DNA from: an uncultured bacterium
GTDB lineage: Bacteria; Patescibacteriota; Gracilibacteria; Absconditabacterales; Absconditicoccaceae
Direction of reading: 5' to 3'
DNA: 47,569 nucleotides
Assembly (NCBI GenBank): GCA_903953935.1
Contig: CAJBLF010000021.1
Location: 1-47,569, forward strand
Shown: positions 30,469 through 43,236 of the stretch, piece by piece
Layout of the letters: each line of letters opens with the position of its first letter
Numbering within the stretch: position 1 is the stretch's first letter
Made by a program: the position numbers and the translations under genes
The notes under the pieces: model-generated
Seen by the model: only the letters and a program-made list of their open reading frames with translations
Databases searched by the model: none
Told to the model about the DNA's origin: nothing

Positions 30469-31155
30469 TTGATTGATCTTGGTACTATTAAAATCCATGA
30501 CTCTTGGAAAACAATCTTGATTGATGAGTTTGCTAAGCCATATTTTGCTCAAATAAAAAATTTTCTTCTTCAAGAAAAACAAACTGGACATACAATATAT
30601 CCCAAATGATCTGATATTTTCAATGCATTTAATCTGACGCCTTTTGATAAGGTTAGAGTCGTAATTCTTTGACAAGATCCCTATCACGGAGAGTGAGAGG
30701 CTCATGGATTGTGCTTTTCTGTACAAGAGTGAATTAAACTGCCACCCTCACTAAAAAATATTTTCAAAGAATTGAATACGGATATAGGTATGCCTATACC
30801 CACAACATGAAATCTTACTCATCGAGCAGAGCAGTGAGTCTTTCTCTTGAATGCTAGTTTGACTGTACAAAAAGATAGCCCCAATTCACATAAAGATATA
30901 GGTTGGCATAGTTTTACTGATGCTGTTATCAAAACTATTTCAGACAAAAAAGATGGGGTAATCTTTCTTTTACGATGAGCTTTTGCACAAAAAAAGAAAG
31001 AACTTATAGACACTACTAGACATTTTGTTTTGGAGTGTCCACATCCCTCGCCATTTAGCGTACACAAATGATTTTTTGGATGTAAACATTTCTCTCAAGT
31101 AAACAAAATTCTTAAAAATAGATGAGAAGAAGAAATTAATCGAAATCTGAGTTAG
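30469..31155 (+). CDS. ung: Uracil-DNA glycosylase, family 1
   Basis: A 228-residue repair enzyme that removes uracil from DNA. Motif A VVILGQDPYHGEGEAHGL contains the catalytic Asp (Gly by TGA); then [31 protein letters not shown], and HPSPFS with the catalytic His, the last followed by [12 protein letters not shown]. There is no ATG before the conserved region; TTG at 30469 gives the family's usual N-terminus ([18 protein letters not shown]) and total length, so I chose it, though a start further upstream cannot be excluded. The next gene starts 22 nt downstream. Confidence 0.92.
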
Positions 31156-31177
31156 TTTATTTTCTATGTTTTTTTAT

Positions 31178-31861
31178 ATGTCGCATAAACTCCTTGTTGA
31201 ATGATCATGAATTGCTGGCTTATCTAAACAAGATATACTTGCTTTTATTTCTTTACATTTTTCTGAGGAACTTATAGATACTTTAGAAACATCGAAAATA
31301 ATTACTGATAATGTTGTAGTACATATTTCAGATTATAAAGATCCTAATGCACAACTTACAGAATATTCTACAGAAGCTTTTAAACAAAAGCTTGATTCTT
31401 TACCTCCATCTCAACAAGCAGAATTGCTTACTGGTGTTATTGCATGAATAAATTATTGAGATGAAATAGTTGTTTTCAATCAGGACTTTGTTTTTGAATT
31501 ATATTCGGTTTTGATGTGAAAAAGTTTGGAAGAAGCTGAAGTTGAATATTTAGCATGATTATCTACTCCTGAAATAATTAAAGCATATAAGATATGAGTC
31601 ATTCCTCATGAACTTTGACATAGTATTTATGATCTTAAAATAAACAATACGCCATTGCAGAATGAATGGAAAGCAATAACCGATGCTTTTTGACCTGTAA
31701 CCAAATATGTTCAACAATATGTCGTTTGAGACGATATTTATTATGAAGAAAACTTTACGGAATCATTGAGGATATATACTACCAATCCCCAGTATTTGTA
31801 TAAAAAATATCCGAGAATATATATGTTTATATTATGTAATTTTCCTGATATTTCTGTATAA
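31178..31861 (+). CDS. Gluzincin-type zinc metallopeptidase (lethal-factor-like fold)
   Basis: A 227-residue protein carrying HELGH (in GVIPHELGHSIYDLK, Gly by TGA) as the zinc site. About 45 residues later YYEENFTESLRIYTTNPQYL provides the second Glu ligand, followed by YPRIYMFI; this order is characteristic of anthrax lethal factor-like (ATLF/M34-related) peptidases. There is no signal peptide. The target is unknown. An in-frame ATG at 31166 would add four residues. The gene lies between ung and a P-loop kinase gene, probably in one transcript, without an obvious functional link. Confidence 0.7.
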
Positions 31862-31908
31862 AACCCTTTATTGAAGTATGTATTCCAATTTATTTTTTAT
31901 AAATATAT

Positions 31909-32409
31909 ATGCAACTTCCTGATAAAATATTTATTATTGGATGATTTGGAAGTTGAAAATCTTCGCTTGCTCAGCATATTAGTAAAATAAAAAAAATTCC
32001 TTGTTTTGACTTAGATGATATTAGATGGGTCAAAAAATATTCACATAGACTTTCTGATGGTCAAAGGAAACAAAAGCTTGATGAAATATTACATCACCAA
32101 TCCCAGCGAATTATTGAGGGATGTGTTATTGATTGGGCTGATGTATGTTATACTTCTGCTGATCTTGTTATACTTTTTAAAGTTCCTGGGTATATTATTG
32201 TTTGGAGAGTCTTTACAAGATATATATATCGCTTGTTTCATTGAATGTATGCGGGTTCATTATGATGAGTAATGTATATTATGTATTGGGCTTTTATGTA
32301 TTATCAAAAACCTAAAGGTAAATATTCTTTTGTTAGACATTTGGAAGATTGTAAAAAACATATGTGTAAATATATTGTTATTCGTGATGCTAAGGAAATA
32401 TTGAAATAA
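31909..32409 (+). CDS. Small P-loop kinase, adenylate kinase/topology-modulation-like
   Basis: A 166-residue P-loop protein. The Walker A region IIGGFGSGKSSLAQHI contains two TGA glycines at invariant positions. FDLDDIRW matches the nucleoside/acceptor-binding motif of shikimate- and FlaR-type kinases; RIIEGCVIDW and LVILFKVPGYIIVWR fit the following strands. The substrate is not evident. It sits 23 nt upstream of a Nudix gene; together with ung and the Nudix genes it may belong to nucleotide metabolism, but this is inferred from position. Confidence 0.8.
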
Positions 32410-32431
32410 TTTATTTTGTAAAACATATTAA

Positions 32432-32977
32432 ATGAAACTTATTAAAGAAGAGATTGTGTTTCAAGGAAAGCTTATAGAGGTTGTGCAACAAACTGTCGAG
32501 ATTGGTGATAAGCAGCTTCTTCGAGAAATTGCTAGGAGATCTCCAGGTGTTCGTCTCATTATCTGTGATGGTGACAAAATTCTTATTACCAAAGAGTTTC
32601 GTAGAGAGGTCAATACCCAAGATTATCGTTTACCTGGTGGAAAAGTATTTGATACTCTCAAAGAATATAATGAACATAGAAACGATATAGAAAACTATGC
32701 TTTATTGTGAGTCAAACGTGAATGTGAAGAGGAAACTTGACTCATTCCTGAGGATATAACTCTTTATTATATTTCTAAGGTTTGAGCTACGATGGAGCGA
32801 GATTTGTATTATTATGTAATCACAAAATTTACTCATCATGAACAATGACAACAATTGGAGCTTTGAGAAAATATTACGGTAGAATGGAAAACCAAAGAAG
32901 AAATATTGGATCTCATTAAACAAGGAGCTATGCATGAAGATAGATCTGTGGGTGTTTTATTGAGGTATTTGAGTTAG
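32432..32977 (+). CDS. Nudix hydrolase (ADP-ribose pyrophosphatase-like)
   Basis: A 181-residue Nudix protein. Before the box comes VRLIICDGDKILITKEFRRE, as in ADP-sugar pyrophosphatases. The box is LPGGKVFD, then an insertion of about 20 residues, then GVKRECEEETGLIPEDI with the metal-binding glutamates; the insertion between GG and RE is unusual. ATLxY-type sequence VGATMERDLYYYVITKF follows. The likely substrate is a nucleoside diphosphate linked to another moiety. The stop at 32977 is separated by a single base from the stop of the convergent MTH1-like gene. Confidence 0.85.
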
Positions 32978-32978
32978 T

Positions 32979-33437
32979 TTATTCTCATGAATAATCAGCT
33001 AGTTTTCCTTCTTTGTTGAATGTAAATGTCATATCGAATGAAGATTTTTTACTTATGAGTTTTGGGAGCCGTATGGGATCATCTTCTCGCATACTGTCGT
33101 AAGGTATTTTTTCTATGTCTCGCCATTGGGGTTTCATTTCTTCTGTTTCTGAAAATTCACCATCATATTTTCAATGAAACACATGAACGTCTTGATTTCG
33201 TTCTGGCTTTCCTTCATTAAAAAAATGGAGTATACCTATTTTTTCTACGTCTCTTTCATTCAGAAAAATTCCAGCTTCTTCAGAAAGTTCTCTGAGTGCT
33301 GTTTCTTTTATGGTTTCTCCTTCATGATTTTTTCCACCAAATCAATTCCATTTGCCAATACCAAATCATCTCTTTTTCATTCCTAGAAGGATTTGTCATT
33401 TGCTGTTGAAAAGAAATACATGTGTGGTTTGTAACAT
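32979..33437 (-). CDS. Nudix hydrolase, MutT/MTH1-like
   Basis: A 152-residue protein close to MTH1-type 8-oxo-dGTP/purine nucleotide diphosphatases. RGFGIGKWNGFGGKNHEGE leads into ETALRELSEEAGI, a canonical Nudix box GGK(x5)E(x7)REL(x)EE(x)G, with several glycines as TGA. QDVHVFHGKYDGEF and ETEEMKPQWRDIEKIPYDSM match the MTH1 substrate-binding region. It would sanitise oxidised nucleotides. It starts upstream of recG's end on the same strand (23 nt gap), so they may be co-transcribed. Confidence 0.88.
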
Positions 33438-33459
33438 ACCAAAAAAGTAATAATATAAA

Positions 33460-35577
33460 TTACGCTAATACGTCTCACATCTTTTCTTCAAGATATTTTT
33501 TTAAGCCTGGAAGTCATTCGAGTTTTGGATATTTTTCCAATAACCATTTTGCACCTTCTTGGATATTTTCCAAAAATTTTAAATCTGATAATATTTCCAA
33601 GGGAATATCTGATTCTCATGATTGCATGGTTCAGAGAATTTCTCCTGCACCACGATTTTGTAAATCTAGTTCAGCTAGTTTAAATCCATCATTAGTATCT
33701 TCCATAGCTTTCAGTCTCTTTCCGATATCTCCTATTTTATTCTTGGTCTCTAAGAAACAATAGGACTGTATATCAGCTCTTCAGATTCTTCCTCTCAACT
33801 GGTGAAGTTGTGATAATCCAAATCTTTCAGCATTTTTGATAACCATGATGGTTGCTTCAGGAATATCTACTCCTACCTCAATAACCGTTGTAGACACAAG
33901 TAGACATATCTTTCCTGTCTTGAAGTCTTGCATAATATCTTCTTTATCTTTTGGTCTCATTTTACCATGAAGCACACCTATTTTATCTTTTAATTCTGGA
34001 TACAATTCTTTGATGTTTTCAAATTCTGTCATAGCTGATTTTACTTCTTCCAATTTTTCTGATTCTTCGATAAGTGGGGTTACTACGAACACTTTTTGTC
34101 CTTTTTTGATATGGTCCAGGACTCGTGGTTTTAGTTGTATGTATTCTTTTTCTGAAATTACTTTGGTAATGATGGGCTTTCTTCCTATAGGTAGCTCATC
34201 AATTATACTTACATCAAATTCTCCAAAGAATGCCAACGCCATAGATCTTGGAATGGGTGTTGCACTCATTTGTAAGATGTGTGGAGCTCAAAATCTTTTG
34301 AAGAATGCTCTTTGTTTGACTCAAAATTTATGCTGCTCATCGATTACTACAAATTGAAGTTGCTTAAATTTGATGTCTTCTTGGATTACTGCATGGGTTC
34401 CTATGATGGTATGTATTCTCCCTTCAGCTAGGTCTAATTTTATCTTATCTTTTTCTCATTTACTCATAGATCAGGTGAGTAATGCAACCCTGAGTCCCAA
34501 TGGTAAAAGTAATTTAGCTAGGGTTTTATAATGCTGATTTGCAAGTACTTCCAATGGTGCAAGAAATACGGATTGACCTTGGTATTTTTTAAAGGTATAA
34601 TATGCTGAAATAGCTGCAACAACTGTTTTTCAACTTCCTACATCTCATTGAAGTAATCTCAACATTGGCTTTGGTTCATGGATATTTTCTGTGATATGTT
34701 TGATTACTTTTTTTTGTGCATTGGTTAATTCAAAGGGGAGGGTAGCCATAATTTCTTTTATAATATTCCAGTCAATTATTTCATGTTCCATATTTGTTTT
34801 ATTTAGCTGGTAAGTACTCCTATTTATCAATGCATATAATTGAATTCTTAGGAGTCTGTCAAAAAATATTCTGAGATTTGCTTCTTTTTGCTTTTCGAAA
34901 CTGGTCGGATAGTGCATTTCTTTAATTGTTTCTTGTACGCTTATGAGTCAGAATTTATCTATGAATTCCTTAGGTAAGTACTCGGAAAAAATTGTGTCAA
35001 TCTTGTCCATGAGTCATCGCATCTTTTGTGCGAACCATCCTGGTTTGATTCCCATGAGTTCTGGATAGATAGGAAAAATTCTTCAGCTATTATAAACGTT
35101 AGGAGCTTGAGAGCTTGAATTTGAGACTTGTTCATTACTTATTCCTAGTTCCTCTTCACTTGTTCCTAGTTCTTCTGGTGCTTCAGTTTCTACTACATCT
35201 GGATGAGAAAATGATATTTTTCCGTAATTTATAGTTGGTTTACCTACGATGATGTATCGTTTATCTTCGTGGAGTTTACTCGCCATAAATCATGAATTAA
35301 ATATTGTTATGACTCACTTGTTACCTACAGGATCTACAAAATTTATAGTGTAGATTTTTTTTCCTCATCTTATAAAGATGCTTTTTTTGATGATTTTCCC
35401 TTTGGTTGCTGTGAGTCCTTTTTCATTGAAGATAAGTTCATGGAGATTTCTAATGGTTGATCTGTCTTCGTAGGCTCTCGGAAAGTATTGCAAAAAATCT
35501 TTCACTGTGATGATTCCTTCAGCAGCGAGTATTTTGATGTACTTTGGTGTGGTTTTGAGAGCAATTTTGAGTTCCAT
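33460..35577 (-). CDS. recG: ATP-dependent DNA helicase RecG
   Basis: A 705-residue branch-migration helicase that remodels stalled forks. The N-terminal wedge/OB region (PRAYEDRSTI, KKIYTINFVDP) is followed by LTNAQKKVI, Walker A QGDVGSGKTVVA (two TGA glycines), VVIDEQHKFGVKQR (DExH), MSATPIPRSMAL, VVTPLIEESEKL, VLHGKMRPKDKE, VSTTVIEVGVDIPEA and SQLHQLRGRIGRA, ending DLKFLENIQEG. Length and motif order are normal. An acidic Ser/Glu-rich stretch (EAPEELGTSEEELGISNEQ) interrupts the wedge domain and looks like a lineage-specific insertion. Confidence 0.95.
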
Positions 35578-35748
35578 CTTTTAAATCGTAAGTGTTAAGT
35601 GTTAAGTTCTAAATTAGTTGTTCCCTGTCAGTGTAGTTAATTTCTTGAATTTTTCAACCGGTTTGTTGTTTTGGGGGTTACCATTGAAATTCATCCCAGA
35701 TTTAGTATATTTGGAGTGAAGTGTTTTATTTTATGTTTTTTTCGTAGT

Positions 35749-37656
<1,908 letters not shown>

Positions 37657-37696
37657 ATGACAATTCTATGTTTGATTTTATCTTTTGAATCTGATT

Positions 37697-38626
37697 ATGT
37701 CAAAAAACGCATATGTATTAGATCGATATACTAACAAGAACGTTTTGATTAAAGGTGTAGATGATGAACAATTTGCAAAACTTAAACCTGGAGATAAAAT
37801 TGTATATTCTTCTGTAGATCAAACAGGTGTTAGTAAGCAAACTGTTGGTACGTATCTTGGTCATGAGATAGTTACTGATAGACAAGGTACTTTTCAGAAA
37901 GTTTTGGAGTGAGAAGATAAAGAATTCTTTGCAGAGCAACAATCTCTAGCATTGGATATCTTTCCGCTTTTCAAAAAATTATTTAAGAAAAACTTTAAAG
38001 ATTCTATTCCCGTGACTGCAAGATATCAAATATTTGCTGATCAATTGTACTTCTATTTCTATTCTGAAGAGAGATATGTGTTTACAGATTTTGTTAAGGA
38101 ATTTAGGCAAGAGATAGGAAAAAATATTTTCTTGTTTCAGATATGAGCAAGAGATATGGTTAAGATGTCTCCTGGTACTGATTGTCTCGTTTGATGTAAT
38201 GGAATCAATCTGTGTTGTAAGAGTTCTAGAGCATTGCCGAGTGTTGAAATAGAAAATATCGTATTGCAGAATCTTGAATGAAGAGATATAGAGAAATTGA
38301 AGGGAAGATGTGGAAAATTAAAATGTTCCTTGATTTATGAATTAGAAACGTATATCGAAGATAGTAAAAAGTTTCCACCAAAATGATCATATGTAGAAAA
38401 CACATGATGTGAAGTTTGTGGAACGGTTTTCTCATTTAATATTATGAATGGTGATGTTACTGTAAAAACAAAAGATGGTGGTATGATAGTCAGGATTCCT
38501 TATACGACTATCAAGAAAGTTACCTTACCTGGTAAATCAGATGAGTCTAGTAGAGATGTTACTAAACAATGAAGCAATTCTCCTATAAAGAATGAAAAAA
38601 TTGATAAACCAATAGTTAAAAAATAA
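37697..38626 (+). CDS. PSP1 domain protein (RicT/YaaT-like)
   Basis: A 309-residue protein with a PSP1 C-terminal domain: VTARYQIFADQLYFYFYSEE, FQIGARDMVKMSP, a cysteine cluster CLVGCNGINLCC and a second GRCGKLKCSLIYE. In Bacillus RicT the equivalent cysteines help hold Fe-S clusters in a complex that activates RNase Y-dependent RNA processing. The N-terminal 90 residues (YVLDRYTNKNVLIKGVDD) and the basic C-terminal tail are not part of the usual family. ATG 37697 is used; a TTG at 37685 is in frame. It lies 40 nt downstream of ftsH. Confidence 0.85.
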
Positions 38627-38667
38627 TATTTTTACTATAAAATTTATTTATATTGTTATAGAGTGCG

Positions 38668-39606
38668 ATGTTAAAGATCTCAGTATTGCTCTGGATGTTG
38701 TTTACGATTATTCTTGTTTGATTGCCTATTGGAATCGTTTCATTTTTGTTTTCTAGAAAAGTATTTAAAAAACTTACTCGTTTGCTTAGTAAAATAGATA
38801 CCTTTGATGCATTGATAAGACTTAAAAGAGAAATTTCGTATATATATACCACTAAGATTTCTGTTTTAAGTTCTCGTTTGCGTAAACAGAAAGTGAATGA
38901 TCTACCCAAACATATACCTGTACCTCATACTCCCACTATAGACGATATTATTAAGTCTAAACCATCAGTTTCTAGATATGCTGATCCTTGAATGATTGTA
39001 GACGATGAAGATAATAAAGATACTAGAACAACAATTATCAAAAAAAGAAAATTACTTGAAAAGATTATCTATGATGCATTGTGATTGAGAAAAGATGGTA
39101 AACTTGATGAATATGAAAAGAAAATTATCGAATGATTGGCTATAGATGCTGAAGATAAGGACCTAAATAAATTATTGGCTGATTTGTATTTTACTATGAG
39201 TAATTATAAAAAAGCACTGCCTATTCTCAAAAAGATTGTTGATATGGATTCAAATGATCATAAAGCTATACGACAAATAGGTGAAATTTATCTTACCTCT
39301 GGAGATTTTGATATCGCTGAATTGCTTATACAAAATGCTATAGCTATCAATCCAACCAATCCCAAGTATTACATCAGTATGGTTGAGTTGTTCTATAATA
39401 CTGATAGAAAGCCTGATGCTATAACAGAAATGGAAAAAGTAATCAAACTCAGGCCTACAAATTCAGCATATATGCTTACTTTAGCTGACCTCTATCAAGA
39501 GATACATGATTTTGATAATGCTAAAAAATATTATTTTAGAGTATTAGAATATGAACCATCCAATGAAAAAGCTAAGAAGAAACTGAAAGAGTTGGTGGTA
39601 GAATAA
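38668..39606 (+). CDS. Membrane-anchored TPR protein
   Basis: A 312-residue protein. Residues 5-28 form one membrane helix (VLLWMLFTIILVGLPIGIVSF) followed by a basic helix. A linker of about 100 residues with charged coil character leads to at least four tetratricopeptide repeats in the last 150 residues (for example NYKKALPILKKIVDMDSND, GDFDIAELLIQNAIAINPTN and DFDNAKKYYFRVLEYEPSN). TPR arrays bind partner proteins; here they face the cytoplasm or the outside depending on helix orientation, with the basic stretch suggesting cytoplasm. It is the last gene of the ftsH operon. Confidence 0.85.
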
Positions 39607-39682
39607 GCATTATAGATAAATATTCAAAATCAGAGAGTATACGATATATATTGATGTACAAACAATAATCTATTTTACAACA

Positions 39683-39720
39683 AAAACACAAACATAGAAA
39701 AAATCTGTTTTGTGTTTTTT
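39683..39720 (+). terminator. Rho-independent terminator of the ftsH operon
   Basis: AAAACACAAA (39683-39692) pairs with TTTGTGTTTT (39709-39718), followed by further T. It lies about 75 nt after the TPR gene stop. Confidence 0.75.
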
Positions 39721-39745
39721 CTTACATTAGAGCATCCTCTTTTTT

Positions 39746-39774
39746 TGTTAAAATCCTGTTAAATTCTTGTTAAA
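39746..39774 (+). promoter_or_regulatory. Three TGTTAAA boxes in 11-bp phase
   Basis: TGTTAAA occurs at 39746, 39757 and 39768, each exactly 11 bp apart, in the 320-nt gene-free stretch before dnaB. The regular phasing places the boxes on one face of DNA and suggests a protein-binding array. Apart from the terminator at 39683-39720, the rest of this stretch is A+T-rich with no gene. Confidence 0.5.
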
Positions 39775-39926
39775 AACACAGTTCTTACCTACATTTTCTT
39801 GAAATTACCTCTTGCATTGTTTGATTAAAAAACTACAAAAATAAAAAACCACAAGATTAATTGTTCTGTTTACTATAAAAATCATTTAATCTTTGAAATA
39901 TTTTACTATTTTACAGTGTATTTGAA

Positions 39927-41288
39927 ATGGTGAGCTTGGAAGATATCAAATTACCACCACACAATGTAGATGCAGAAAAGGGTGTACTTTGTGGGGTATT
40001 GATGGACAATGAATTGATGTATTATTATGATGGTTTGGGTCTTGCTCCTGAAGATTTCTATAATAGGGAACATTTTTACATCTATCAAGGAATCAAAAAT
40101 CTTTGGTGATCTCGTAAAACTATAGATGTAGTTACTTTGGCTGATCAATTGACCAAGGATGCTGTCTTGGACGCTATAGGAGGTACTGATTATCTCTATG
40201 AACTTTCCAGTTTTTTGTTAAGTACATCTTCGTGTGCTGAATATGTAAAAATTGTTAAAGAAAAATCAGTACTCAGAAATATATTGAAGACCTCACAAAA
40301 AATTATTGGTGATGTATATGAACAAAAAGATACTCTCCTTGTTTTACAAGATATTGAAAAAAGAGTTTATGATCTTACTCAGAATAATGTTGCTGAAAAG
40401 GTCCATTCTATCTGAGAAATTCTAAATAAGAGGGTAGAGGAGTATATGGATATCGTTGATCATCCAGAAAAAGCGCATGAAAGAAAAGTGTTTTCTGGGT
40501 ATCATGGACTTGATGAAATGATGGGCTGATTTAAACCTGCAGAACTTATTATTCTTGCTGCTCGTCCGAGTATGGGTAAGACCGCTTTCGCATTAAATAT
40601 TCTCAAAAATATGGCCGTTGACCAAAAAAAAAGTGTTGCTTTGTTTTCTCTAGAAATGAGCTCCGAACAGATTGCTGATAGGGTATTGTCTATGGTTTCT
40701 GGTATTCCTATGGGGAAAATAGCTAAGTGACAATTGGATACTGAGGATTTTACTGTGATGGGAGAATCTATGGAGTTACTTTCTGAAACAAATATATTTA
40801 TTGATGATAAATGATCTACAACCATACCGGAATTGAAATCAAAAATTAGAAGACTGAAGATAGAAAAGACTACGCTTGACCTAGTTATTATCGATTACCT
40901 TCAATTGATGAGCTGATCAAATTCTTGATATTCTTGAAATAGAGTTCAGGAGATTTCTGAAATTTCGAGAGGACTCAAAGAACTTGCTAGAGAACTTGAA
41001 ATTCCTATTATGGCATTGTCACAGCTTTCTCGTGAAGTGGAGAAAAGAGTTGATAAAAAACCACAGCTTTCTGATTTGAGAGAATCATGAGCGATAGAAC
41101 AAGATGCCGATGGAGTAATCATGCTTCATAGGGAAGATTATTATGATCCTGATACCGATAAAAAATGATTGACTGATATCTGTGTGAGAAAAAATAGAAA
41201 TGGACCGGTCGGTGAGTCAGAACTCTATTTTGAAAAAACTATTATGAAATTCACTGAAATCAAATCAAAATCTGACGGAACTTATTAA
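39927..41288 (+). CDS. dnaB: Replicative DNA helicase DnaB
   Basis: A 453-residue hexameric helicase that unwinds the replication fork. The N-terminal domain ([20 protein letters not shown], then [15 protein letters not shown]) is followed by the RecA-like core with [19 protein letters not shown], Walker [13 protein letters not shown] (about 212-222), [16 protein letters not shown], Walker [29 protein letters not shown] and [19 protein letters not shown]. Length is normal and there is no intein. The gene has its own upstream region with phased TGTTAAA boxes. Confidence 0.96.
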
Positions 41289-41424
41289 AAAAATCAATGA
41301 ATGATGAATAATGAAAAATGAATAATGTTAGATTTTGTATCTTATGAACTATTGTATATAACAGTAATCTATAATAAAATAATTCATTCATTATTAATTT
41401 TTAAATCTTAATTGGTTTAAAGGT

Positions 41425-41658
41425 ATGGAAGTCAAAATTCTTGATGGGGCAAATATGGATATTGACCTTGTTTCAGAGGATATGGTTTCATGGAAACAGA
41501 TGCAATGTCCTTGGAATCAAACTGATGGGGTGAATACGCATAAATGTGCAATAAAAAATGTTTCTATTTGTGAATATTTTTGTGGGGTACAATACCTAGA
41601 TAATGTTCTCTGTAGTTACCCAGACAAGAATACTTCTGTTGATAATAAGCAAAAATAG
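41425..41658 (+). CDS. Small cysteine-rich unknown protein
   Basis: A 77-residue soluble protein with five cysteines, grouped as QCPWNQTDGVNTHKCAIKN, SICEYFCGVQY and VLCSYPDK. The spacing could bind zinc or an iron-sulfur cluster, but I cannot match a known finger. No TGA codon occurs; it has only three glycines. It follows dnaB after 136 nt of A+T-rich DNA with AATGAATAATG-type repeats. Confidence 0.6.
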   Translation: MEVKILDGANMDIDLVSEDMVSWKQMQCPWNQTDGVNTHKCAIKNVSICEYFCGVQYLDNVLCSYPDKNTSVDNKQK

Positions 41659-41699
41659 CACATATAGCATATCTATTTTTTTTATTTGTGTTGTATAGT

Positions 41700-42299
41700 A
41701 TGGATCCGTTTAGACACCTAACCGAACATCATATCCATATCCAAGATGAAGTGCATAAGGAAAAAAAGATTACCAGAGAACAGCAGATAATTCTTTTCCA
41801 ACTCCATTTGGCTGATGTACTTCTTTTTGGAGCATGAACCTTAAATCCTGAACAACAGCAGGAACAAAACCAATTACAACAAAAATATTTTCATGGTCTT
41901 AAGTCATGAGACGAAGTCGAGATTTGATTGACGTGAATGATGCCTTATCATACTTGAGTAGTTGTAAGTAATGATTGAATAATTATAAAGGTTCAGGCTG
42001 ATTGTTATCTTAACAAAAAAAAGAAAGAATGAATTAGATCGTTTTCCACAAAAGATTGAATTTCAAGATGATTTATTATTCATAAAGATGAACGATTTGA
42101 TGAGACCAAAATACAAAGATTTTTTATTGTTATTCCTGAATCACACACTGTTACATCAACTGCATGAATACCTAAAGAAGCTCTTGATGAAATCTATGAA
42201 ATATATAAACAAGCAGGTGATGAAAAAACTTGTTATGATCTAGTAAATAATTTGAAGTATTGAAATCCCCAAAACACCATAGATTCTTTACCTTTTTAA
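41700..42299 (+). CDS. Unknown protein, possible NlpC/CHAP-like or beta-barrel domain
   Basis: A 199-residue soluble protein with many TGA glycines. The N-terminus is helical and charged (HHIHIQDEVHKEKKITREQQ). The middle (GDEVEIGLTGMMPYHTGVVV then SNDGIIIKVQADCYL) looks like a small beta-barrel, resembling the wall-peptidase type layout in which a histidine precedes a GVVV strand, but no catalytic Cys can be matched. The C-terminus is helical. It begins 40 nt after the Cys-rich gene and ends two bases before the TPM gene, so it is most likely co-transcribed with TPM. The family is not recognised. Confidence 0.65.
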
Positions 42300-42301
42300 T
42301 A

Positions 42302-43195
42302 ATGGTAGTGAAATATCTCATTAAAGGTTTGCTATTCGTATGTCTGTTTTGAGTAGCTTACGGGTTTACTATTCCTAGCTATGAATGATATGTTACCGAT
42401 AAGGTCTGAGTTTTTTCTGAAACTCAAAAGGCTGATCTGACTGCTAAGATACAAGAAATAGAACAGGCAACTAGTATTGAAATAGCTCTCTTGGTAGTAC
42501 CAACCGTTGATGATGATATTAATCTTGTAGCAGTAGACGTTGGGAATCAATGGTGAGTAGGAAAAAAGGGTCAGAATAATGGTTTGGTAATTTTGATAGC
42601 GGTTGATGATAGAAAGTGGTCTATTCAAGTAGGATATGGTTTAGAGTGAGTATTGCCTGATCTTGCAACTAAACAGATATGAGAAGCTCGTTTTCCTCCA
42701 AACTTTAAACAAGGCAATTATTATCAATGAATTATGGAAATGCTTGATGATGCTTTGTCGTATATCAAACAAGATCCTAGTACAATAAAAACATATTCAC
42801 AATCATCACAACAATCTTCGTGAAATAATAATGACAACTATATATTTTATATGTTAGTATTTGTTCTTTTTTTATTGTCTGGGTTTGGTCGCTGGATAAC
42901 TGTGCCTTCTACGAAATGAACATGAAGAAGAATGAGAAAAAATGGACGATATATTTATGGTGGCGTTTGACTTGTTTTATCGTTTATAATTTTTTTCTTT
43001 ATATCAACAATAATTCTTTCTATAATTATATCATATATCCTTTTGCTTTTTGGTCTTCTGATGTGATTATATGCTAAACCTGGTGGTGGTGCTCTATTCT
43101 TTTGATGAGGAGGAAGCAGCTTTTGATGATGATCAAGTTTTTGATGATTTGGTGGATGAAGTTTCTGATGATGAGGTTCTTCTTGATCACGATAA
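42302..43195 (+). CDS. TPM domain membrane protein (YgcG-like)
   Basis: A 297-residue protein. A signal/anchor (YLIKGLLFVCLFGVAYGF) precedes the TPM domain: GYVTDKVGVFSETQKADL, IEIALLVVPTVDD, NQWGVGKKGQNNGLVILIAV, RKWSIQVGYGLEGVLPD. Two or three membrane helices follow (about 185-260). The tail, from about 43098, is a Gly/Ser/Phe repeat (FGGG, GGSSF) ending GSSGSR, as is usual for the family; 12 of its 17 glycines are TGA codons, the clearest proof of the code in this window. TPM proteins often sit beside lemA, as here (one gene between). The function is unclear; a role in membrane or envelope maintenance is likely. Confidence 0.9.
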
Positions 43196-43236
43196 AAAAA
43201 GACACAATAAGTATTTATATATTTACTCATATATTC

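Noticed and set aside
41289-41424. AATGAATAATG-type repeats as an insertion-sequence end
   Set aside because: Low-complexity A+T repeats of this sort occur elsewhere in the window (for example after 46391) without a transposase or target duplication.
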